Source: Streptomyces sp. NRRL B-1140
Lineage (GTDB): Bacteria > Actinomycetota > Actinomycetes > Streptomycetales > Streptomycetaceae
Assembly (NCBI RefSeq): GCF_001280065.1
Contig: NZ_LGEA01000105.1
Location: 1 to 64,000 of the forward strand
DNA length: 64,000 nt
Direction of reading: 5' to 3'
The translations under genes and the position numbers were made by a program. Of this stretch, positions 6,964 to 16,282 are shown piece by piece; position 1 is the stretch's first letter, and each line of letters begins with the position of its first letter. The notes beneath the pieces are model-generated. The model saw only the letters and a list, made by a program, of their open reading frames with translations. It was not told the DNA's origin and made no database searches.

Positions 6964-8436
6964 TCACGCCTGGTCAGCGCGGGACACGACCCGCAGGGTG
7001 CGCACGGAGGCATCGGCCGCGTCCGGGATCAGGACTCCGTGTTCGGCACCGCTGCGCAGGTAGTCCAGCACCGCGTCGGTGATGACCTCGCCGGGTGCCA
7101 CCACGGGGACGCCAGGCGGGTAGGGGCTGATCGTCTCCGCGGCGATGCGGCCCGCCGCCCGTTCGGCGGGCACGTGTTCGACCGGGGCGAAGAACGCCGC
7201 CCGGGGCAGCATGGCCTGCTCCAGTTCCAGGGCCGAGGGCTCGGGCAGCCGGACCGGCGGACGGCGTTCGACGGAGTCCGCGTGCTCGACGAGGGCGCGC
7301 AGGGCGTCCAGGAGGACTTCCTCCGTCTCGTCGTCGTCCGCATGGGTGATGGAGGCGCTGATGCGGCAGCTGTCCGAGCCTCCGACGTCCACATGACGGT
7401 GGATGCGCAGCCACTCCACGGCCTGCATGCCGCTCAGGCCCAGCTTGCGGACGTCGATCACGATCTTCAGCGGGTCGAGGTCGGCGGCGAGCCCGTCCTC
7501 CACGATCTCCCGGCCCATGGGCCGCAGACCCGGCAGTTCGGCCACCGCCGCCCGGATGCGCTCCGCGCGGCGGATGGCCGCCTCCAGCAGTTCATGGCCC
7601 TGTTCGACCATCTGGCGACGCCAGCCGTCGAGCGTGGCGAAGACGAGGGAGGAGGCGCTGGTGGTGCCGAGCAGGTCCTCCCGCTGTGCGAGGGCCTCGG
7701 GCGACACGCGATCGTACTGGAGGTGGAAGACGGAGCTCTGCTCCACGGCCCCGCCCATCTTGTGCACGCTGGTCACCGTCAGGTCGGCCTCGGCGTCCAT
7801 GCCCCAGGCGGGCAGGTCCGGGTGGAACGGCAGGTGGGCACCCCACGCCTCGTCGACGATGACGGGCACACCGAACTCGTGGCACACCCGCGCCACTCCC
7901 CTGATGTCGGCGCAGGAACCCCAGTCCGTGGGTGTGATCAGCAGCATGCCCTTGGCGTCCGGGTGCTCCCGCAGGCGACGACGGACGTCGTCCGGCTCGG
8001 GCGGGTGGGCAAGGTGGCGTTCGCCGTCGAACTTCGGGTGCACCCAGATCGGTTCGACGCCGTTGACGACGACGGCCGCGATGACGGACTTGTGGGCGTT
8101 GCGCGACAGCAGCAGTTTCTCACCGGGTCCGGCGGCGGCGAGCATGGCGGTCTTCACGGACAGGGAGCTGCCGCAGGTGGAGAAGAACGCGTGCTCGGCG
8201 CCGACCGCGTCGGCCATGAGTTCCTGAGCCCGGCTCAGCACGCCCTGTGACTGGCGCCGGTCGTCGAGCCCGTTGAGGGAGAGCACGTCGGAGCGGAACA
8301 CGTCGAGGCCGACGATCTCCGCGACCCGGGGGTCGACTCCCCTGCCCTGCTTGTGCCCTGGCGGGCCGTAGGCGATGTCGCCGCGGCGCCGGAAGTCCTC
8401 CAGCGCCTCCAGGACGGGCACGCGCGAGTGATCCAT
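6964..8436 (-). CDS. PLP-dependent decarboxylase, Orn/Lys/Arg decarboxylase family (fold I)
   Basis: 490 residues. A basic amino acid decarboxylase, probably yielding a diamine such as cadaverine, putrescine or agmatine; which one cannot be decided. The major domain carries YGPPGHKQGRG, the aspartate-site VIVDEAWGAH, and TVTSVHKMGG where Lys226 should bind PLP; a smaller C-terminal domain includes SPYPPGVPVVAPGE typical of the family. Start ATG is preceded by GGAGG at 5 nt. The frame is open 28 codons further up but without a ribosome site. Monocistronic; the next gene upstream is divergent and the next downstream lies beyond the AT-rich promoter region. Confidence 0.9.
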   Translation of the reverse strand: MDHSRVPVLEALEDFRRRGDIAYGPPGHKQGRGVDPRVAEIVGLDVFRSDVLSLNGLDDRRQSQGVLSRAQELMADAVGAEHAFFSTCGSSLSVKTAMLAAAGPGEKLLLSRNAHKSVIAAVVVNGVEPIWVHPKFDGERHLAHPPEPDDVRRRLREHPDAKGMLLITPTDWGSCADIRGVARVCHEFGVPVIVDEAWGAHLPFHPDLPAWGMDAEADLTVTSVHKMGGAVEQSSVFHLQYDRVSPEALAQREDLLGTTSASSLVFATLDGWRRQMVEQGHELLEAAIRRAERIRAAVAELPGLRPMGREIVEDGLAADLDPLKIVIDVRKLGLSGMQAVEWLRIHRHVDVGGSDSCRISASITHADDDETEEVLLDALRALVEHADSVERRPPVRLPEPSALELEQAMLPRAAFFAPVEHVPAERAAGRIAAETISPYPPGVPVVAPGEVITDAVLDYLRSGAEHGVLIPDAADASVRTLRVVSRADQA

Positions 8437-8765
8437 GGTTCCTCCCGGGTCCGGCCCGCCCGAGCCGCCGCCGCGGCGTCCACGCTGTCGTGGCCCGGCG
8501 GGTACACCGACCGTGTTCACCCCGGGCCACGGACGAAACGCCGCGGGCGTCGCGGTGTGGTGCTGCCGAGGCGCCGCGGGCCCTGCGTGGGGTGCCCCTC
8601 CGCAGGGTCCTGCGCGGAGGTGTCACGGCGGCCGGGGGTGAAACCCGGCCGGGGGAGAAAGGCGCCGGGGGGGGAGCCCCGTCCGCCCCCAGCAGGCCGA
8701 CATCCGGCGGGCGGCGAGAGCCGCCCAGGGACGACGCACACCGTGCGTGACGACGAGGAGCCCCC
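8437..8765. promoter_or_regulatory. Intergenic region between divergent decarboxylase and M20 hydrolase genes, with hairpin
   Basis: 329 bp with no convincing gene. It should hold two divergent promoters, although no consensus boxes stand out. A hairpin lies at 8578-8610: outer arms GGGCCCTGCG / CGCAGGGTCC (one G-T pair) and an inner GGGG/CCCC stem. G-rich runs follow at 8640-8690. Confidence 0.4.
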
Positions 8766-9944
8766 GTGAGCCGAACGCCCGAGGCCGTGCACCACTCCGT
8801 ACGCGAGGAGGTGGCGGCACGGGCCGACGCGCTGTGGGACGTGGCCCGGCGCCTGCACGCCGACCCCGAGTACGCCTTCGCCGAGCACCGGGCGGCCGCC
8901 CTGCTCTCCGGTGAGCTGGAGCGCGCCGGTTTCGCCGTGGAGCGCGGGGTGGCGGGGATGCCGACGGCGTTCACCGCGCGCTCGGGGCGGGGCCGGCCCT
9001 CCGTGGCGCTGCCGATGGAGTACGACGCCCTGCCCGGACTCGGGCACGCCTGCGGTCACAACCTCATCGCGGCGGCCGGGCTGGGGGCCGCACTGGCCGT
9101 GGCGGCCGTCCTGCCGGAGCAGTCCGCGGGAACCGTGCTGGCGGTCGGCACGCCCGCCGAGGAGGGCGGCGGAGGCAAGGCCGTCGAGGTGGAGGCCGGG
9201 GTGTTCGACGACGTCGACGCGGCGCTGATGTTCCACCCGGGGGTGTACAGCTGGGTTCGCGCGCCGCTGACCGCGCAGGTGCAGTACCGGGTGGCCTTCC
9301 ACGGCAGGGCCGCGCACCCGACGGGCAATCCGGCCGAGGGCGTCGACGCGCTGGCGGGGCTCGTGGAGCTGTTCAACGTGCTGGCCGTGCTGGGGCGCCG
9401 GCTGCCCGAGGGCTCGCACGTGCAGGGCATCGTCACGCACGGCGGTACGGCCACGAACATCGTCCCGGAGTACGCGGAGGGACTGTTCGGTCTGCGCGCG
9501 GCCACGACGGCCGCCCTGGAGGACCTGGCCGAGCGGCTGCGCGGGTGCGCCGACGGGGTGGCCCGGGCCACCGGCACCACCGTCGAGGTGGAGCGGGCCA
9601 CGGTGCGCTACGAGCACTTCCGGGACAGCGAGGTGCTCTCCGAGCGGTTCGCCGCGCATCTCGCCCGGGCGGGGATCGAACTGTCGCCGCCCAGGCCCGG
9701 CGTGTACCTGGGGTCGTCCGACATCGGCAACGTCAGCACACGGGTGCCCGCCATCCACCCGTTCATCGCGATCACGGGCGAGGACCGCTCCGACCACACC
9801 CCGGAATTCGCCGAGGCGGCCGCCTCGCCCCGGGCCCGCGAGGTACTGATCGCGGCGACCACGGCCCTCGCGTGCACCGCCGCCGACGTCCTGCTGTCCG
9901 GGCAGCTGCGCGAGGCGGCGTGGGCGCGGCACCGGGCGGTGTGA
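8766..9944 (+). CDS. M20-family amidohydrolase / metallopeptidase
   Basis: 392-residue cytosolic zinc hydrolase of the M20D type (amino-acylase, indole-amide or p-aminobenzoyl-glutamate hydrolases). Visible features: LPMEYDALPGLGHACGHNL with the HxCGH metal site, TPAEEGGGGK with catalytic Glu, the dimerisation domain starting near FHGRAAHPTGNP, and a C-terminal metal residue region EDRSDHTPEFAEAA. It cleaves an amide of a small acylated amino acid; substrate unknown. Start GTG has GAGGAG 5 nt upstream. A DoxX gene follows after 63 bp and may be co-transcribed. Confidence 0.87.
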   Translation: MSRTPEAVHHSVREEVAARADALWDVARRLHADPEYAFAEHRAAALLSGELERAGFAVERGVAGMPTAFTARSGRGRPSVALPMEYDALPGLGHACGHNLIAAAGLGAALAVAAVLPEQSAGTVLAVGTPAEEGGGGKAVEVEAGVFDDVDAALMFHPGVYSWVRAPLTAQVQYRVAFHGRAAHPTGNPAEGVDALAGLVELFNVLAVLGRRLPEGSHVQGIVTHGGTATNIVPEYAEGLFGLRAATTAALEDLAERLRGCADGVARATGTTVEVERATVRYEHFRDSEVLSERFAAHLARAGIELSPPRPGVYLGSSDIGNVSTRVPAIHPFIAITGEDRSDHTPEFAEAAASPRAREVLIAATTALACTAADVLLSGQLREAAWARHRAV

Positions 9945-10007
9945 GTGGTTCCGCTCCTGCTGGGGAACCCGGCGAGCGCTGTACCCACCGACTCTCTGGA
10001 GAGGGCC

Positions 10008-10541
10008 ATGAGTCTGTTGCGTGTGCTCGGCCGCCCCATGCTGGCCTCGATGTTCCTCGCGGGCGGGATGAACTCCGTCCGCGACCCGAAGCAGGTCGCC
10101 GACGCCGCCGAGCCTGTCGTCCAACCGGTCACCGAGCGGGTGCCGGCCCTGCCGGACCGCACCGAGCAGGTCGTACGGCTCAGCGGTGCCGTACAGGTCG
10201 CCGCGGGGCTGATGCTCGCCACGGGGCGCGTGCCGCGCCCGGCGGCGCTCGCCATCGCCGCCACGCTGGTCCCGACCACCCTGGCGGGGCACCGCTTCTG
10301 GGAGGCCCAGGACCCCGAAGAGCGGGCAGAGCAGCGCATCCACTTCTTCAAGAACATGTCCATGCTCGGCGGACTGCTGATCGCCGCCGACGACACCGGC
10401 GCCCGCCCCTCGGTGGTGTGGCGCGGCACCCACGCCGCCCGGGGCCTGCGGCGCGACGCGGGCCTGGTGCGCCGCTCCGTCCGCGCCACCGCACGGCCCG
10501 CAACCGCGGTCGGGCGGGTCCGCGCCAAGCTCCCCGCCTGA
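10008..10541 (+). CDS. DoxX-family membrane protein
   Basis: 177 residues. Small integral membrane protein with about four helices; the N-terminal helix carries the DoxX signature (GRPMLASMFLAGGMNSVRDP), followed by VVRLSGAVQVAAGLMLATGR and a final loop with HFFKNMSMLGGLLIAADDTG. Family members sit in redox or sulfur-related membrane complexes, but no specific role can be assigned. The ATG at 10008 with TGGAGAG upstream is preferred over the longer open frame that begins right after the preceding stop. The C-terminal 40 residues are Arg-rich. Confidence 0.85.
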   Translation: MSLLRVLGRPMLASMFLAGGMNSVRDPKQVADAAEPVVQPVTERVPALPDRTEQVVRLSGAVQVAAGLMLATGRVPRPAALAIAATLVPTTLAGHRFWEAQDPEERAEQRIHFFKNMSMLGGLLIAADDTGARPSVVWRGTHAARGLRRDAGLVRRSVRATARPATAVGRVRAKLPA

Positions 10542-10617
10542 GCCGCCCGCGCGGCACCGGCGGACCGCACGTTAAGCCCCCTGGGCCGGGGGGACCCGAG
10601 CGCTGGAGGTGAAGGAG

Positions 10618-11181
10618 ATGGGACACGGAGGAAACGTCATCGACGAGCTGGTGACCGATCACCGCGAGGTCGAGGAGATGTTCGGCAGGATCGAGGCACT
10701 GCCGTCGGGCCACCAGGACCGCAAGAAGTACGCCGACCAGGTCACGATGGAGCTCGTACGGCACTCGGTGGCCGAGGAGGCCTACCTCTACCCCGCCGTA
10801 CGCGAGCACGTGGCGGGCGGGGACGCCCTCGCCGATCAGGAACTGAAGGACCATGCCACGGCCGAGCAGATCATGAAGGATCTGGAGGGCTGTGACCCCG
10901 GCGACGCCGACTTCGACCGCCTGATGGGCATGCTGATGAGCGAGATCCGCTCGCACATCGCCGACGAGGAGGGCAACCTCTTCCCGCGGCTGCGGCAGGC
11001 CTGTCCGATGGACACGCTCAACGAGCTGGGCGACAAGGTACGCAAGGCCAAGAAGACCGCCCCGACCCGGCCCCACCCGGCGGCCCCCGACAAGCCGCCG
11101 GCCAACAGGCTCCTGGCTCCGGGCACCGGGATGGTGGACCGGCTGCGGGACGCCCTGAGCGGGCGGGGCAAGTCCGAGTAA
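10618..11181 (+). CDS. Hemerythrin HHE-domain protein
   Basis: 187 residues. A di-iron four-helix-bundle domain occupies about residues 1-135: VIDELVTDHREVEEMFGRIE, VRHSVAEEAYLYPAV, LKDHATAEQIMKDLE and IRSHIADEEGNLFPRLR supply the His and Glu ligands. A basic, proline-rich tail (KKTAPTRPHPAAPDKPP) follows. Such proteins bind oxygen, sense redox state or handle iron. ATG at 10618 has GGAGG 9 nt upstream; a GTG three codons earlier is the alternative. A good terminator follows, so it is the end of its transcript. Confidence 0.9.
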   Translation: MGHGGNVIDELVTDHREVEEMFGRIEALPSGHQDRKKYADQVTMELVRHSVAEEAYLYPAVREHVAGGDALADQELKDHATAEQIMKDLEGCDPGDADFDRLMGMLMSEIRSHIADEEGNLFPRLRQACPMDTLNELGDKVRKAKKTAPTRPHPAAPDKPPANRLLAPGTGMVDRLRDALSGRGKSE

Positions 11182-11198
11182 GCCAGGTCACCTCTGTG

Positions 11199-11233
11199 AG
11201 CGGGGCTCGTCGCCCCAGGCGACGGGCCCCGCT
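11199..11233 (+). terminator. Terminator after hemerythrin gene
   Basis: 16-bp stem with one G-T pair (arms AGCGGGGCTCGTCGCC and GGCGACGGGCCCCGCT) and a 3-nt loop, 18 bp after the stop codon. Confidence 0.8.
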
Positions 11234-11491
11234 TCCGTGTGCGCGTGATCGTCCGTCGCGTGGTCACCCCGTGTGATCAACCACACTGTGGCCTCAAGGC
11301 CCGTGCCGGGCGGGGCGTTTGGAGGACAGGAGGGCCTGGATCAAGGGCCGGTGGAACCGCTTGTCCGGTCTCCTCTGCCACGATGGGCGGCGCCGTACCC
11401 GTCGAGGGGATCCGCCGTGCAGTGCCGCCGGTGTGACGCGCTCCTCGTCGCCCTCCTCTGAGTCCTCCGACTCGTCTTCGAGTACCGCACT
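11234..11491 (+). promoter_or_regulatory. Upstream region of the MFS exporter with palindromes
   Basis: 258 bp without a gene. Two adjoining inverted repeats at 11271-11291 (GTGTG-6 nt-CACAC and CCACA-C-TGTGG) could be a repressor site for the exporter. No clear -10/-35 pair was found. Confidence 0.35.
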
Positions 11492-12808
11492 GTGCCTACC
11501 TTCACCTCCCCCTCCCCTGCCCTGCCCGCTTCCCGCTCGCCCTGGCGGTCGCTGCGGTACCGCAGCATGCGCTGGTGGTCCGTCGCGAACTTCGTGTCGA
11601 ACGCCGGTACGTGGATGCAGCTCACGGTGCAGAACCTGCTGGTCCTGCAGATCACCGGATCCGCCGCCGCCACGGGCCTGTCCATGTCCGTGCAGGCCGC
11701 TCCGGCGTTGCTGATCAGCGTGCTCGGCGGGGCCGCCGTCGACCGGTGGCCCCGCAAGCTGACGGCGGCCGTCAGCCAGGCGGTGCTCGGCGCGATCGCG
11801 TTCACCACGGCCGTCCTCGTGGCGCTGGACCTCATCGACATGACGTCGCTGATGGTGCTGGCCGCCCTCACCGGTGTCGTCGCGACCGTGGACAACCCGG
11901 CGTGCGCGCTGCTGGGCAACGACCTCGTACCGGCGGAGGACGTGCCCTCGGCCATCGGGGTGGGGGCGCTGGTGCACCAGGCCGGCCGGCTGGTCGGGGC
12001 GGCCCTCGCCGGTGTGGCGGTCGGGTTCCTCGGCACCTCCGCCGCGTACTTCGGCAACGGGCTGTCGTTCCTGTTCGTGGCCTCGGTCATCCCCTTCCTG
12101 CGTCCGGCGGCCGGTGCGGGGCGGCAGGACGCCCCTGCTCCCGAGGACACCGCTCCAGGCCTGACCGTCCGGGAGGGGCTGGCCTACTTCGTACGGCGCC
12201 CGCGCCTGGTGGCGCTGGCGGGCGTGACCGGCATCAGCTCCGTGTTCGGCCGCAACTACGGGCTCACCCTGGCGGTGCTCGTCACCGGTCCGCTCGCGGG
12301 GGGTGCCGGTTCGTTCGGCACGGTGTCGACCGTGCTCGCCGTCGGCGGCATCCTCGGCGCCGTACTCGGCGCCCGGCTGCGCAAGCCGTCCGTGCGGCTC
12401 GTCGGCGCACTGGCGGCGGCGGGGGCGCTGCTGCAGGTGGTGGCGGGGCTCTCACCGTCGCTGGCGGTGCTGATCGCGCTGGTCCTGCCGATGGCCGTGG
12501 TGGAGTCCGTCTCCGACACCGCCGGCACGGCCGTTCTCCAGACCGATCCGCCCCCGCACCTGCGGGGACGGGTGCTGGGCGTGTGGGGCAGCATCGGCAC
12601 GGTGTGGGGCCTGGGTGGCCCTCCCGCGCTGGGCCTCCTCATGGAACTGGCCGGACCGCGCGGCGCCCTCGTCACCGGCGGACTGCTCATCGCGGGCGCG
12701 ATCGGGGCGGGCTCCCTGCTGCGCCGGCGCCGGGCCCCGGCAGCGGTGGTCCTGCGCAAGGAGGGGCACGACACTCCGGGCCGGCCGGTCCTGACCCCGG
12801 CGGCCTGA
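11492..12808 (+). CDS. MFS transporter, EntS/tetracycline-exporter-like
   Basis: 438 residues, about 12 membrane helices. The N-terminus (RSMRWWSVANFVSNAGTWMQ) and the sequence LTAAVSQAVLGAIAFTTA match the DUF894/enterobactin-exporter branch of the major facilitator superfamily, proton-driven exporters of siderophores or drugs. GTG start; an alternative downstream GTG/ATG is possible because the ribosome site is weak. The C-terminal tail is short and basic. It is convergent with the glycan cluster, and no regulator is attached. Confidence 0.85.
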   Translation: MPTFTSPSPALPASRSPWRSLRYRSMRWWSVANFVSNAGTWMQLTVQNLLVLQITGSAAATGLSMSVQAAPALLISVLGGAAVDRWPRKLTAAVSQAVLGAIAFTTAVLVALDLIDMTSLMVLAALTGVVATVDNPACALLGNDLVPAEDVPSAIGVGALVHQAGRLVGAALAGVAVGFLGTSAAYFGNGLSFLFVASVIPFLRPAAGAGRQDAPAPEDTAPGLTVREGLAYFVRRPRLVALAGVTGISSVFGRNYGLTLAVLVTGPLAGGAGSFGTVSTVLAVGGILGAVLGARLRKPSVRLVGALAAAGALLQVVAGLSPSLAVLIALVLPMAVVESVSDTAGTAVLQTDPPPHLRGRVLGVWGSIGTVWGLGGPPALGLLMELAGPRGALVTGGLLIAGAIGAGSLLRRRRAPAAVVLRKEGHDTPGRPVLTPAA

Positions 12809-12902
12809 GCGGGCAGCGGCTCCGACGGCCCGAGCGGGCGCTCGTACCGGGGGGGCGGCCACTCGTGCGTGGTCCGCGCGGGTCCGCTCCCCCGGGTGTG
12901 CC

Positions 12903-14297
12903 TCACGACCGCAGCGCCGCCTCCGCCGCCCGCCGGGCCAGCAGGGTCGTGGAGCGGCCGTCGAGGTAGGGCAGGACCACCGCCTGCCCGCCCCAGGTGC
13001 GCAGCGCGCTCGCCTCGGGCAGGTCCTGGACGGAGTAGTCGCCGCCCTTGACCCAGACATCCGGCCGCAGCCGGGCCAGTACCGCTTCGGGTGTGTCCTC
13101 CTCGAAGACCACGACGGCGTCGACGCTGCCGAGCGCGGCGAGGACGCGGGCCCGGTCCGCCGCCGGGTTGAGCGGGCGTCCCGGCCCTTTGCGGCGCGTG
13201 ACGGACGCGTCGGAGTTCAGGCACACGATGAGGCAGTCGCCGATGCGCCGGGCACTCTCCAGCAGCCCGACGTGACCGGCGTGTACCAGGTCGAAGCAGC
13301 CGCCGGTGGCGACGACGGTGCCGCCGCGTGCCCTGACCCGCTCGGCGAGCCCGAACGCGTCGGTCGCGGGCTCGTCGCCGTCGCCGGGCGGGGGCTCGGT
13401 CCGCCACAGACCGGGGTTGCCCGCGCCTCCCGCGGCGACGAACGCGGCCGCCTCGGCGACGGCCCGCTGCAGCGCCTCCTCGGGAAGCAGCCCGTCGGCC
13501 AGCGCGGCCGCCGCCGTGGCGGCGAAGCAGTCGCCCGCGCCACAGGGGTCACCGGCGGCCCGGTAGGGCACCGGGACCAGCATCGGGGTGCCGGGGCCCG
13601 GCCGGGCCAGCAGCACCCCGCGCTCGCCGAGGGTGACGGCCACTCCCGCGGCACGCCAGCGCTGGGCGAGCCGGGCCGCCCGCTCCGCGTGGGCGCCGAG
13701 CGAGGTCCCTCCCGATCCGGGGTGCAGGGCCCGTGCCTCCGCCGCGTTGGGGGTGACCAGGCGTGCCCCGGGCACGGGCGGGTCGCCCGTGGGGTGCGGG
13801 TCCCACACCAGGGGCGTGCGGCGGGCGGCCTCTTCCAGCAGCGGCCGCAGGGCGCCCGCGGTGTGCCGGCCGTAGTCGGAGACCAGGACGGCGTGCGCTT
13901 CGGCCAGCGCCTGCCGGACCGCGTCGTCGGGTTCGCCGGGGGTGCCGCCGCCCCGGTCGATGCGGACGACCGGCCGGCCGCCGGCGATGACGCGGGTCTT
14001 GACCGGCAGGGTGCCGTCCAAGGGGATCTCCAGAATCCTGACCCGGCCGCGCAGCCCGCGTCGTACCGCCTCACTGGCCTCGTCCTCGCCCAGCGCGCTC
14101 ACCAGCACCACGTCCCGGCCGCCACGGGCGGCGAGGGCGGCGGCAAGGCCGGCTCCGCCGGGGTGGCGACGGTCGCCGGTGACGTCGACGACGGGCGCGG
14201 GGGCGTCCGGGGCGAGCCGGGTGGAGACGCCTTCGATGTCCTCGTCGAGGAGAACGTCCCCGACGACGACGAGGGGGTTCGGCCCGGTCCCGGTCAT
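12903..14297 (-). CDS. hldE: Bifunctional heptose-7-phosphate kinase / heptose-1-phosphate nucleotidyltransferase (HldE-like)
   Basis: 464 residues. An N-terminal PfkB sugar-kinase domain (about 1-315: VVGDVLLDEDIEG, GGAGLAAALAARGG, and the anion-hole motif AAGDPCGAGDCFAAT) is joined to a C-terminal cytidylyltransferase-like domain (about 335-464: GGCFDLVHAGHVGLLESAR, LNSDASVTRRKG, FEEDTPEAVLARLRPDVWVKGGDY). In the family it phosphorylates D-glycero-D-manno-heptose 7-phosphate at C1 and then forms ADP-heptose. Its ATG overlaps the stop of the SIS isomerase gene. It is the last gene of the leftward glycan operon. Convergent with the MFS gene. Confidence 0.9.
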   Translation of the reverse strand: MTGTGPNPLVVVGDVLLDEDIEGVSTRLAPDAPAPVVDVTGDRRHPGGAGLAAALAARGGRDVVLVSALGEDEASEAVRRGLRGRVRILEIPLDGTLPVKTRVIAGGRPVVRIDRGGGTPGEPDDAVRQALAEAHAVLVSDYGRHTAGALRPLLEEAARRTPLVWDPHPTGDPPVPGARLVTPNAAEARALHPGSGGTSLGAHAERAARLAQRWRAAGVAVTLGERGVLLARPGPGTPMLVPVPYRAAGDPCGAGDCFAATAAAALADGLLPEEALQRAVAEAAAFVAAGGAGNPGLWRTEPPPGDGDEPATDAFGLAERVRARGGTVVATGGCFDLVHAGHVGLLESARRIGDCLIVCLNSDASVTRRKGPGRPLNPAADRARVLAALGSVDAVVVFEEDTPEAVLARLRPDVWVKGGDYSVQDLPEASALRTWGGQAVVLPYLDGRSTTLLARRAAEAALRS

Positions 14298-14929
14298 GGC
14301 GTACCCCTGTGTGTCAGGACCGCGCGCCGCTCGGGGGGCGTGGACACGGCCGTGTCGAAACACTCGCAGAGCAGGTGGACGGCGACGAGGTGGGTCTCCT
14401 GGACGTTGGCGGTGGTCTCCGCGTCGACGCACAGGGCCTCGTGGGCGGCTTCCGCCAGGGGATTCGGGCCGCGCCCGGTGAGCGCCCAGACGCGCAGTCC
14501 GGCCTGCCGGGCGGTCACGGCGGCGGCGATGAGGTTGCCGCTGCGCCCCGAGGTGGACAGCAGCAGCAGGACGTCGCCGGGGCGGCCGTGGGCGGTGACC
14601 TGACGGGCGTAGACGTGGTCGAAGCCGTAGTCGTTGCCGATCGCGGTCACGCTGGACGTCTCGGCGTGCAGGGCGAGCGCCGAGTAGGCGCGCCGTTCCC
14701 GGCGGTAGCGGCCGACCAGCTCGGCGGTGAGGTGCTGGGCCTGGGCGGCGCTGCCGCCGTTGCCCGCGGCGAGGAGCCGGCCGCCGCCGTCGAGGACGTC
14801 GGCGAGGCGGCCGCCCCAGTCCGCGATCCGGTCCAGGCCGTTCTCCCGGAATCGGCCCAGGGCCTCCTCCAGCGACCGGCAGTGCAGACGGGCGGCGTCG
14901 AGGCCGGGCCGTGCAGAAGATTCGCTCAT
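14294..14929 (-). CDS. gmhA: Sedoheptulose-7-phosphate isomerase-like SIS protein (GmhA-like)
   Basis: 211-residue single SIS-domain protein. It should turn sedoheptulose 7-phosphate into D-glycero-D-manno-heptose 7-phosphate, the first step to nucleotide-activated heptose. Motifs: LLAAGNGGSAAQAQHLTAEL, LLLLSTSGRSGNL and the C-terminal Glu/His segment ANVQETHLVAVHLLCE, as in GmhA. ATG 14929 is chosen as it removes an Arg-rich leader of 14 residues. It is followed with ATGA overlap by the HldE-like gene, which uses its product. Confidence 0.88.
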   Translation of the reverse strand: MSESSARPGLDAARLHCRSLEEALGRFRENGLDRIADWGGRLADVLDGGGRLLAAGNGGSAAQAQHLTAELVGRYRRERRAYSALALHAETSSVTAIGNDYGFDHVYARQVTAHGRPGDVLLLLSTSGRSGNLIAAAVTARQAGLRVWALTGRGPNPLAEAAHEALCVDAETTANVQETHLVAVHLLCECFDTAVSTPPERRAVLTHRGTP

Positions 14930-15004
14930 GCGGATCGGGCGCACCGCCGTGCGGGGACGGCGGAGACCCACACCTCCTTCGGGCGGTGGGCGGGACCGGA
15001 CGGC

Positions 15005-16282
15005 TCAGCCGGCGCCGGTGGCGGCGGGCTCGGTGTCGAGGACCTCGCAGTAGGCGGCCTCCGTCGCCGCGGCGACCTGGCCCCAGCCGTATCTGCTGAG
15101 CACCCGGCGGCGGCCGGCCGCCCCGCAGGCCGCGCGGGCCTGCGGATCGGCGAGCAGCCCGGCTACGGCCTCGGCCAGGGCCGCCGGGTCGTTCGGCGGC
15201 ACCAGTCGTCCGGTGCCCGGGTCGGCGACGGTGTCGAGCTGCCCGCCGACCGCGCTGGCCACGACGGGCACGCCGCAGGCCATGGCCTCCAGCGGGACGA
15301 TGCCGAAGGGTTCGTAGTCGGCGGGGCAGACCACCACGTCCGCGGAGCGCAGCAGTGCAGGCACCTCCTCGCTGGGAAGGGCGCCGGTGAAGCGGACGCG
15401 GTCGGCGACACCGGCGTCCCGGGCGATGTCGCGCAGCCGCCGCACCTCCGGGTCGCCGTCGAGCCGTCCGGCGGGCGGCCCGCCGACGACGACCAGCTCG
15501 GTGCCGGGCAACCGGGTCAGGGCGGCGACGGTCACGGCGGCGCCCTTGCGCGGCACGAGGCGGCCCACCTGCAGGATCCGGTGCGGGTACGGGCCGCGCG
15601 GCGCGACCGGGCCCTTGGGCGTGAACCGGTCGGTGTCCACACCGCACGGCACGATGCCGATCCGGTGCGGGGGGATGCCCATGCGGGCCAGTTCGTGGAC
15701 CTCGTCGCGGCAGGTGGCGATGACGCGGTCGCAGTTCAGGCCGATCTCGATCTCGCCGGGGATCCGCTCCGGCGGGCTGGTGTCGGCGAGCCGCTGGTGC
15801 CGTCGCTTCACCGTGCCGAGGGCGTGGTACGTGTGCAGCAGGGGAAGGCCGTGCTCGCGGGTGGCGCGCAGCGCGGCCAGGCCCGACATCCAGTAGTGGG
15901 AGTGCACGAGGTCGGGCGCCCGGGTGCGCCAGCCGCGGGCGAGATGGCGGCCGAACTCGTCCATGTACGGCAGCAGCTCGTCCTTGGGGAGCGGCTCGGG
16001 CGGCCCGGCGGGTATGTGGTGCACCTCGACGCCGTCGCGCAGTTCCACCCGCCAGGGCAGGTCGGGCGCGTCGCGGCGGGTGTGGACGGTCACGCGGTGG
16101 CCGCGGTCGGCGAGGGCCCCCGCGAGGCAGGCGACGTGGACGTTCTGCCCTCCGGCGTCGGCCCCGCCGAGTGCGGCGAGGGGGCTCGCGTGCTCGGAGA
16201 CGAGGGCGATCGCGAGGACGCCGGGGTCGAGCGGGCCGCGGCCGAGCGGTCCGGACGGGAAGGGGCTGAGGGACGGGGTCAT
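15005..16282 (-). CDS. Glycosyltransferase, GT4 (group 1) family
   Basis: 425 residues, GT-B fold. The N-terminal domain has LGGADAGGQNVHVACLAGALADRG, like sucrose-phosphate-synthase-type GT4 enzymes, and DLVHSHYWMSGLAAL. The C-terminal domain has ILQVGRLVPRKG and the donor-binding YEPFGIVPLEAMACGVPVVA with the E-x7-E motif. It should transfer a sugar from a nucleotide donor, perhaps ADP-heptose, to a growing glycan on the inner face of the membrane. ATG overlaps the stop of the preceding glycosyltransferase gene. 75 bp separate it from the SIS gene. Confidence 0.88.
   Translation of the reverse strand: MTPSLSPFPSGPLGRGPLDPGVLAIALVSEHASPLAALGGADAGGQNVHVACLAGALADRGHRVTVHTRRDAPDLPWRVELRDGVEVHHIPAGPPEPLPKDELLPYMDEFGRHLARGWRTRAPDLVHSHYWMSGLAALRATREHGLPLLHTYHALGTVKRRHQRLADTSPPERIPGEIEIGLNCDRVIATCRDEVHELARMGIPPHRIGIVPCGVDTDRFTPKGPVAPRGPYPHRILQVGRLVPRKGAAVTVAALTRLPGTELVVVGGPPAGRLDGDPEVRRLRDIARDAGVADRVRFTGALPSEEVPALLRSADVVVCPADYEPFGIVPLEAMACGVPVVASAVGGQLDTVADPGTGRLVPPNDPAALAEAVAGLLADPQARAACGAAGRRRVLSRYGWGQVAAATEAAYCEVLDTEPAATGAG

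Noticed and set aside
6943..8250. Long rightward frame of 435 codons
   Set aside because: Antisense to the PLP decarboxylase, whose motifs are intact; Arg/Gly-rich shadow typical of high-GC DNA.
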